From: JAOTVV01 sp039591075
GTDB taxonomy: Bacteria; Gemmatimonadota; Gemmatimonadetes; Gemmatimonadales; GWC2-71-9
Direction of reading: 5' to 3'
Length of the DNA: 64,000 nucleotides
NCBI GenBank assembly: GCA_039591075.1
Contig: JBDHEI010000004.1
Location: 127,082-191,081, forward strand
Position 1 is the stretch's first letter; each line of letters begins with the position of its first letter. The notes beneath the pieces are model-generated. The model saw only the letters and a program-made list of their open reading frames with translations, was not told the origin of the DNA and did not search any database. The position numbers and the translations under genes were made by a program. Shown in pieces: positions 59,860 through 64,000 of the stretch.

Positions 59860-61317
59860 ATGACACTCCGCATTCCGGCATCAGCCCGCGTTACTCGAGG
59901 AGTGGTCGCTCTTGTTCTCCTGACCTCTTCCCTGATGGCCTCAGAGGTCGCTGCGCAAGAGACGGAAGGCATGCGAGCCGTACTCGTCACTGGAACCAGT
60001 TCTGGAATCGGACTACGAATGACCGAAGTCCTCTCGGAGAATGGGTTCTTTGTCTACGCCGGTGCTCGCAAAGCGGAAGATCTGGAACGTCTGAACGCGA
60101 TGGCGAATGTGCAATCCGTCCGCCTGGATGTGACGATTCAGAGCGAAATCGATGCGGCCGTGGCACTGGTTCGGTCGGAGGGACGAGGCCTTTTCGGATT
60201 GATCAACAACGCCGGTGTATCGGTCATGGGGCCGCTCATCGAGCTATCGGAAGAGGATATGGACTTCCAGCTCGATGTGAATCTCACCGGGCCATACCGT
60301 GTGACCAAGGCGTTTGCGGATCTGCTCATCGAGAGTGAGGGTCGAATCCTGACGGTCAGCTCCATCGCTGGGATCGTATCGGGACCATTCAGCGGTGCGT
60401 ATAGCATGAGTAAACATGGCGTCGAGGCGTATACCGACGCCCTGGCCGCAGAACTGGCAGGCTTCAATGTCGCGGTCGCCGCCGTGGAGCCAGGCAACTA
60501 CAAGTCCCAGATCCTGGCCTCCATGGTGAAGCGCATGGAAGCATCAGGCTACTCGGCCGAGGGTTCCCGATATGGTTCGATGCTCGACATGATCAGCGGT
60601 CCACTCGATCGATCCCAGTTCAAGGAACCCGATGATGTCGCTCTGGCCGCACTTGATTTCCTGTCGAGCGATTCACCGAAACGGCGCTACATGGTCGTTC
60701 CGAATCAGTACGAGGCTGACATCACCATCCGCCAGGCCCTGCGGGAGTTGACTCAGCTCAACGAGGGTCACGCGTTCTCGCACACCCGGGACGAATTGGT
60801 CCAGATGCTCGACGAAGCGTTGAGTGAAGTACCGCCCTCGCCGTCGCAATCAACCCAGTCGCCGTCGCGTGCCGGTCTTCACCAGGCAGTCCTGGAAGGA
60901 AACCTCGAAGCCGTCCGGGAGCACATTGAAGCCGGATCAGACCTGAATGAACGGGAGCCATCGGGCGGATCGAGTCCCCTGATTACTGCGGCCACGTTTG
61001 ACCAGACGGAGGTGGCACGGGCGTTGATCGATGCGGGGGCCGACGTGGATCAACGAAACAACGACGGCTCAACCGCACTCCTCACCGCCGCCTTCCTGTG
61101 TCGCACCGAGATCGTCGAGGCCCTGCTCGATGCAGGTGCCGACAAGAGCATACGGAACAACGCAGGGTCCAGGGCGCTGGACGTCGTGACGGTCCCTTTC
61201 GATGATGTCCGGGGCGTCTACGACTACCTCGGGGCCGTGCTCGGGCCCTTAGGATTGGAACTGGACTACGAGCGGATCAAGTTGACCCGCCCCAGGATTG
61301 CGGAGATGCTGCGATAG
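59860..61317 (+). CDS. Exported short-chain dehydrogenase fused to ankyrin repeats
   Basis: 485 residues from ATG 59860, chosen for GGAGGGG 6 bases upstream. A signal peptide (GVVALVLLTSSLMASEVAAQ) is followed by a complete SDR domain: TGTSSGIG at 44-51, NNAG 116-119, Ser168, Tyr181 and Lys185 (YSMSK), PGNYKSQI. A Ser/Pro linker (PPSPSQSTQSPSR, 325-337) leads to about three ankyrin repeats (LHQAVLEGNLEAVREHIEAGSD, SPLITAATFDQTEVARALIDAGAD, TALLTAAFLCRTEIVEALLDAGAD). An SDR with a Sec signal is unusual because NAD(P) is not expected outside the cytoplasm. Confidence 0.88.
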   Translation: MTLRIPASARVTRGVVALVLLTSSLMASEVAAQETEGMRAVLVTGTSSGIGLRMTEVLSENGFFVYAGARKAEDLERLNAMANVQSVRLDVTIQSEIDAAVALVRSEGRGLFGLINNAGVSVMGPLIELSEEDMDFQLDVNLTGPYRVTKAFADLLIESEGRILTVSSIAGIVSGPFSGAYSMSKHGVEAYTDALAAELAGFNVAVAAVEPGNYKSQILASMVKRMEASGYSAEGSRYGSMLDMISGPLDRSQFKEPDDVALAALDFLSSDSPKRRYMVVPNQYEADITIRQALRELTQLNEGHAFSHTRDELVQMLDEALSEVPPSPSQSTQSPSRAGLHQAVLEGNLEAVREHIEAGSDLNEREPSGGSSPLITAATFDQTEVARALIDAGADVDQRNNDGSTALLTAAFLCRTEIVEALLDAGADKSIRNNAGSRALDVVTVPFDDVRGVYDYLGAVLGPLGLELDYERIKLTRPRIAEMLR

Positions 61318-61402
61318 CGAGGGAGATCGAGCCGCGACGATGAAGATCTGAACGTGGTGGCAGTGAAGATCGGCCACTGACGCGCTGTCTACCGATAGCG
61401 CT

Positions 61403-61780
61403 CTATGGATGCCCCTCCAGGATTGCTAGTGCTTCAAGCTCAATCCCGGCTGGCACCCGCTTCCCTTCTGCTCGAATTCGGTCGCCGAGTTCAACTCGTC
61501 TGATCACGTCGTACAGCTTGAGCGTCTCCTCGGATGGCGGCGGAGAAGTGAAGAGCGATGGGAACAAGAGTTGCTCGGTCTTTCCACCTTCCAGGATGAT
61601 GTCAATCCTGACGCCGCCGTCAACCGGTACCGCATTCTCAATCTGGGTGACCCGTCCGGTCACCACAACCAGCCCGGAGGTGCCCGGACCACTTGGCACA
61701 TCGCCCTCTCCTGCGCATGCCAAAAGCAGGAATGATGTGATCGTCAAAGTGATTAGGAACGTTCCATCGGCTCGTCTCAT
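61403..61780 (-). CDS. Lipoprotein in last cassette position
   Basis: 125 residues; GGGGGGATAGC before ATG 61780. Lipobox LLLAC after LITLTITSF. The mature part is a small beta protein (SGLVVVTGRVTQIENAVPVDGG, RIDIILEGGKTEQLLFPSLF, VELGDRIRAEGKRVPAGIELEALAILEGHP) with an OB-like look. It follows attC1 by 57 bases, as a cassette gene would, but no attC could be found after its own stop. Function unknown. Confidence 0.65.
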   Translation of the reverse strand: MRRADGTFLITLTITSFLLLACAGEGDVPSGPGTSGLVVVTGRVTQIENAVPVDGGVRIDIILEGGKTEQLLFPSLFTSPPPSEETLKLYDVIRRVELGDRIRAEGKRVPAGIELEALAILEGHP

Positions 61781-61836
61781 GCTATCCCCCCAAAAACACC
61801 GCTTCTGCTGAACATCGGGGACCTAGTCTTGCGTCC

Positions 61837-61935
61837 GGCTAACGTCTCGCGATTCTGCCACGCGGCCCGCCCGCACACAAGCGCGTAGCGCTCCCCTACC
61901 CCTTCTTCCGCGTCGGTAGCAATCGCTTGTTAGGC
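61837..61935 (-). other. attC-like site 1
   Basis: On the minus strand: GCCTAAC, AA, then GCGATTGCTACC ... GGCAGAATCGC, GAGAC, GTTAGCC. The arms pair with one extra base in the 5' arm (the G after GCGATT), the extra-helical base expected in attC and consistent with leftward cassettes. The last core deviates at one position from GTTRRRY. It starts 27 bases after the stop of the DUF4440-like gene. Confidence 0.72.
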
Positions 61936-61962
61936 AGGACCCAGCAACGCTTCACTGGCTCC

Positions 61963-62442
61963 CTACCGGATCGCGCTCCACGCGCGCCGTGCGATCCGCC
62001 ATTCGCCGTCTCGTCCCCGATGTGCCACCGACAGATGGATCGCCTCACTCGTCAACGCACTTTCCTGCCCCGTCGGATCGCGATACCTGAACGCCAGTGA
62101 GCCCCGACCTCTGACATACGCGACGTCACCGGCGCCGCCCACCTCGTCTACCGTCAGTGCGTAGCCGTCGACGGTGGTCGAAGAGCCGTCGTCCGGCCAC
62201 CAGAACGCTCGGATCGCCGAGTCGCCCACGATCGGCTCCATCCCGGCAGGCATGAGCACTGCCCCGGGTGCAAGAGTGGACATCACCGCAGCGCTGTCAT
62301 TCGCTTCCCAGCCGCTACGATAGGCATCTTCGAGCGCACGGACCGCGGCCTCGTCCTCCGGGGAGAACGCGATGATGGGCGTTGTACACGCGGCCAGACC
62401 CGCTGTAATGACGACTACCGAGATCGGTCGACGCATCCCCAT
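61963..62442 (-). CDS. Cassette-borne DUF4440/SnoaL-like lipoprotein
   Basis: 159 residues (or 157 from ATG 62436, which has the better spaced GGGGAG). Lipobox AGLAAC. NTF2-like: EAAVRALEDAYRSGWEANDSAAVMSTLAPGAVLMPAGM, then DEVGGAGDVAYVRGRGSLAFRY and AHRGRDGEWRIARRAWSAI. Shares the EVGGAGDVAYV string with the chromosomal DUF4440 lipoprotein at 51808-52296. Confidence 0.82.
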   Translation of the reverse strand: MGMRRPISVVVITAGLAACTTPIIAFSPEDEAAVRALEDAYRSGWEANDSAAVMSTLAPGAVLMPAGMEPIVGDSAIRAFWWPDDGSSTTVDGYALTVDEVGGAGDVAYVRGRGSLAFRYRDPTGQESALTSEAIHLSVAHRGRDGEWRIARRAWSAIR

Positions 62443-62491
62443 CTCCCCCCTCCTTCTAATCCCGTGGTCACACCTGACTAGCCAGACCCCC

Positions 62492-62549
62492 GCCTAACGT
62501 TCGAGTTCAGCCGTCGCCGAGGGCGGTCGGCCGCAACGAGAGGTTAGAC
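62492..62549 (-). other. attC-like site 2
   Basis: 58 bp; minus strand GTCTAAC, spacer CTCTC, GTTGCGGC ... GCTGAAC, spacer TCGAAC, GTTAGGC. Spacers of 5 and 6 bases and an extra base in the 5' L box are exactly the canonical attC layout. It begins 11 bases after the DUF3224 gene stop. Confidence 0.85.
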
Positions 62550-62559
62550 GTCATTTACT

Positions 62560-63078
62560 CTACTGCGCAGGCAAGCGATATGTGAACTCGTAATAGTGCT
62601 TGCCTTCCTCGATGTTGATCTTGAACTCGCCCTCCAGTCCGACCAATTCCTCGGTGCCTGAGTCCGGAACTACGGTTACTGCAAGGGATGGTGCACCACG
62701 ATTCATGGTGCCGGTGTGTTGCAGAACAAAGGTCCCGCGTTTTCCGTCTAGAACACCTGCTACCCGCTCAATTGCAACGTAGCCGGCAGACCCGTTAATA
62801 CTGGTCATCGCGGTGAGCATCTGACCCGTTGTGCTCGCGGTGAGGTCGCCGGAAATCTCCTTGTCGATGGACATTCGCCCAAGCTTGAACTCTGGGTCGG
62901 CACCCTCAAACGCCAAAGGCTTCAAGGAGACGACGAATTCACCTCTTGCGGTTTGAGCCATGGGCTGTCCTTTTGCTTGTGAATGAGCTGGGGCAATCGA
63001 AAGCGACAACGCAATCTGAGCGAGGATAACAACGTGGCGCTTCCCAAGGGTAGTACTTGGCGCTCGGCGCTTGTACAT
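62560..63078 (-). CDS. Cassette-borne DUF3224 protein
   Basis: 172 residues from ATG 63078 with a possible signal peptide (HVVILAQIALSLSIAPAHSQ). DUF3224 landmarks are GEFVVSLKPLAFEGADPEFKLGRMSIDKEISGDL, GYVAIERVAGVLDGKRGTFVLQHTGTM and LAVTVVPDSGTEELVGLEGEFKINIEEGKHYYEFTYRL. A small beta-barrel of unknown function. A core ATG further in (MAQTARGEF) could start a cytoplasmic form. The 27-base leader to attC3 fits a cassette gene. Confidence 0.85.
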   Translation of the reverse strand: MYKRRAPSTTLGKRHVVILAQIALSLSIAPAHSQAKGQPMAQTARGEFVVSLKPLAFEGADPEFKLGRMSIDKEISGDLTASTTGQMLTAMTSINGSAGYVAIERVAGVLDGKRGTFVLQHTGTMNRGAPSLAVTVVPDSGTEELVGLEGEFKINIEEGKHYYEFTYRLPAQ

Positions 63079-63104
63079 TCTGCTTGTTGCCTCCGTTTCT
63101 GAAC

Positions 63105-63231
63105 GTCTAACGTCTCTGCCCTTGAGCTGCGAGCGCCTCAAGCACCATGCACCTCGATGCTGAATCTATCCCGATGTCACCAGCCACTCGAACTAGCACG
63201 TTCCCCCGTCAGCTCCTAACGCGTGTTAGAC
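63105..63231 (-). other. attC-like site 3
   Basis: 127 bp; minus strand begins GTCTAAC (its TAA is the stop of the GNAT gene) and ends GTTAGAC. The outer 7-bp arms pair perfectly and an inner GAGCTG/CAGCTC stem is present, but the L-box/spacer part is less regular than in sites 1, 2 and 4. Confidence 0.65.
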
Positions 63232-63735
63232 GGCAGCCTGTAACGATTGAACGAGGTAGTACATGTCCTCGCCACCCTCATGAAAGGTCCGGAACAACCG
63301 GAAACCAGCCCTCTCATAGGCCCGGCGGGCACGCGGATTGGCTGCCGCAGCGGCTATGCCCACGGACGTTCGCCCTAGGGCGCGGAGCCGGTCGAGCAGC
63401 AGCGTGAGCGCTTGTGGACCGATACCGCGACCAACAAAGTCTGGTTCGCCAATGAGTATGTCCACATCAATCAGATCGGCCGGCAAGTCGCTGAGCCCGG
63501 CTGCAGCGAGCTCCTCAGAGAGAGGGCTCTGCCAACAGAGATAGCCGACCGGGCGAGCGTCGACGGCGATCAGAGCGTGGGCGGTAGGAGAATGTTGGCG
63601 GATGGCAGCTAGGGCCTCGTCCCGGTCGCCCCACCAGCGGGTCACATGTGGGCGAGCGAGCCAGACCCGAAGCTGCGGCAGGTCGTGCGCTACGTCGAAG
63701 GGGATCAGCTCTACGGATAGAAGGGAGGGGACCAT
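63226..63735 (-). CDS. Cassette-borne GNAT acetyltransferase resembling aminoglycoside 6'-N-acetyltransferases
   Basis: 169 residues. FDVAHDLPQLRVWLARPHVTRWWGDRDEAL matches the start of AAC(6')-type enzymes (HDLPxLxxWLxRPHVxxWW). IDVDILIGEPDFVGRGIGPQALTLLLDRL is the acetyl-CoA region, and NPRARRAYERAGFRLFRTF a family landmark. The TAA stop lies inside the attC3 GTCTAAC. The similarity is to the family only; substrate and any resistance role are not shown by the sequence. Confidence 0.82.
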   Translation of the reverse strand: MVPSLLSVELIPFDVAHDLPQLRVWLARPHVTRWWGDRDEALAAIRQHSPTAHALIAVDARPVGYLCWQSPLSEELAAAGLSDLPADLIDVDILIGEPDFVGRGIGPQALTLLLDRLRALGRTSVGIAAAAANPRARRAYERAGFRLFRTFHEGGEDMYYLVQSLQAAV

Positions 63736-63751
63736 GGTCGTTCCGGCTGCT

Positions 63752-63894
63752 GTCTAACGGTCAGCGCATGACCTGCGAGCGATCCGCTCGTCAGGCGTGC
63801 GTCTCGGGGAACGTACTAGTATCAACGCCAGGCGCTCAGTCAACGACTTCCTTCGAAAACGTACGCGCTCGGCTGGTCGATGCGCTTGTTAGAC
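63752..63894 (-). other. attC-like site 4
   Basis: 143 bp; minus strand GTCTAAC, AA, GCGCATCGACC ... GGTCATGCGC, TGACC, GTTAGAC. The arms pair with one extra C in the 5' arm, the canonical orientation for leftward cassettes. The stop of the edge gene lies in its GTCTAAC. Confidence 0.8.
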
Positions 63895-64000
63895 AGCGTC
63901 TTGGGCCACATGCACATGAACCACTTCCAAATCCTTCGCGTCTTCATCGCGTTTGCTCCGCCCATACAGCCCAACGGTGAAGTCGTCGGTCTTGTCACCC
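63889..64000 (-). CDS. Partial cassette gene at window edge
   Basis: The last 36 codons and stop of a leftward gene: DKTDDFTVGLYGRSKRDEDA, then KDLEVVHVHVAQDAV, with TAA inside the attC4 GTCTAAC. The 5' part lies beyond 64000. No family can be named from this fragment. Confidence 0.6.
   Translation of the reverse strand, partial: GDKTDDFTVGLYGRSKRDEDAKDLEVVHVHVAQDAV

Larger units (their letters stand above)
61318..64000 (-). mobile_element. Integron gene-cassette array (leftward, partial)
   Basis: At least four cassettes plus a terminal gene, all read leftward. Each cassette has one gene without its own recognisable promoter, a leader of 17-57 bases after the preceding GTTRRRY end, and an attC-like site directly after (or overlapping) the stop. 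The integrase gene and attI are not in the window and would be expected to the right. The left end is poorly defined. Confidence 0.8.

Noticed and set aside
1..64000. rRNA, tRNA, CRISPR arrays and IS transposases
   Set aside because: Looked for by eye on both strands; no convincing cloverleaf, rRNA block, regularly spaced repeats or transposase motifs seen.

Overview
The window is a dense, high-G+C bacterial chromosome segment. It carries about 78 supported genes, most packed with 4-base ATGA or GTGA overlaps, and no rRNA or tRNA gene was recognised. The mix points to a Gram-negative soil or aquatic bacterium, most plausibly a member of Gemmatimonadota: outer-membrane barrels, many Sec/lipobox proteins, tiny lipoproteins, Spy/CpxP-like proteins, M14/M20/S51/T2 secreted hydrolases and ECF sigma/anti-sigma operons. 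This assignment is inferred from gene content and cannot be proved from the window.

Region 1 (1-14.2 kb). A truncated lysine 6-aminotransferase comes first, followed by a leftward pair (Tat-exported T2 asparaginase and an Omp85-like barrel). A rightward run then encodes a family 2 glycosyltransferase, nicotinate phosphoribosyltransferase plus a nicotinamidase-like hydrolase (NAD salvage), a class V aminotransferase plus phosphoglycerate dehydrogenase (serine pathway), leucyl-tRNA synthetase, and an ECF sigma/zinc anti-sigma/PDZ-protein module.

Region 2 (14.2-41.5 kb). This is mostly leftward: an M14 carboxypeptidase, a PadR regulator with a striking palindromic promoter, and an SPFH/stomatin plus ribbon-helix-helix pair with its own palindromic promoter. 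It continues with barrels, DinB proteins, aromatic amino-acid decarboxylase coupled to a phosphodiester glycosidase and a CDGSH protein, dUTPase, an alkyltransferase-like protein, rhodanese, an MFS transporter, an S51 peptidase, cupin, GNAT, M20 peptidase, DoxX, a methyltransferase, MsrA, DUF1330, DUF3052 and an AraC-type regulator.

Region 3 (41.5-61.3 kb). A small lipoprotein gene converges on a helical-repeat (TPR-like) gene that follows two tandem paralogues of an unrecognised family. Next come a DHDPS-like enzyme with an apparent CTG start, an epimerase, DUF4153, cold-shock protein, a YcaQ-type protein, DUF3465, DUF4440, FmdB, a second MGMT-fold protein, an ECF/anti-sigma/Spy operon, a porin-like barrel, a doubly frameshifted GGDEF gene, and an exported SDR fused to ankyrin repeats.

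Region 4 (61.3-64 kb). This looks like an integron gene-cassette array read leftwards. There are four attC-like sites with conserved RYYYAAC and GTTRRRY ends; three keep the expected extra-helical base, all in the same orientation. Between them sit single promoterless leftward genes: a lipoprotein, a DUF4440-like lipoprotein, DUF3224, a GNAT resembling aminoglycoside 6'-acetyltransferases, and a partial gene at the edge. In two cases the stop codon lies inside the attC end. No integrase is in view; it would be expected to the right of the window. This array is the most notable finding here.
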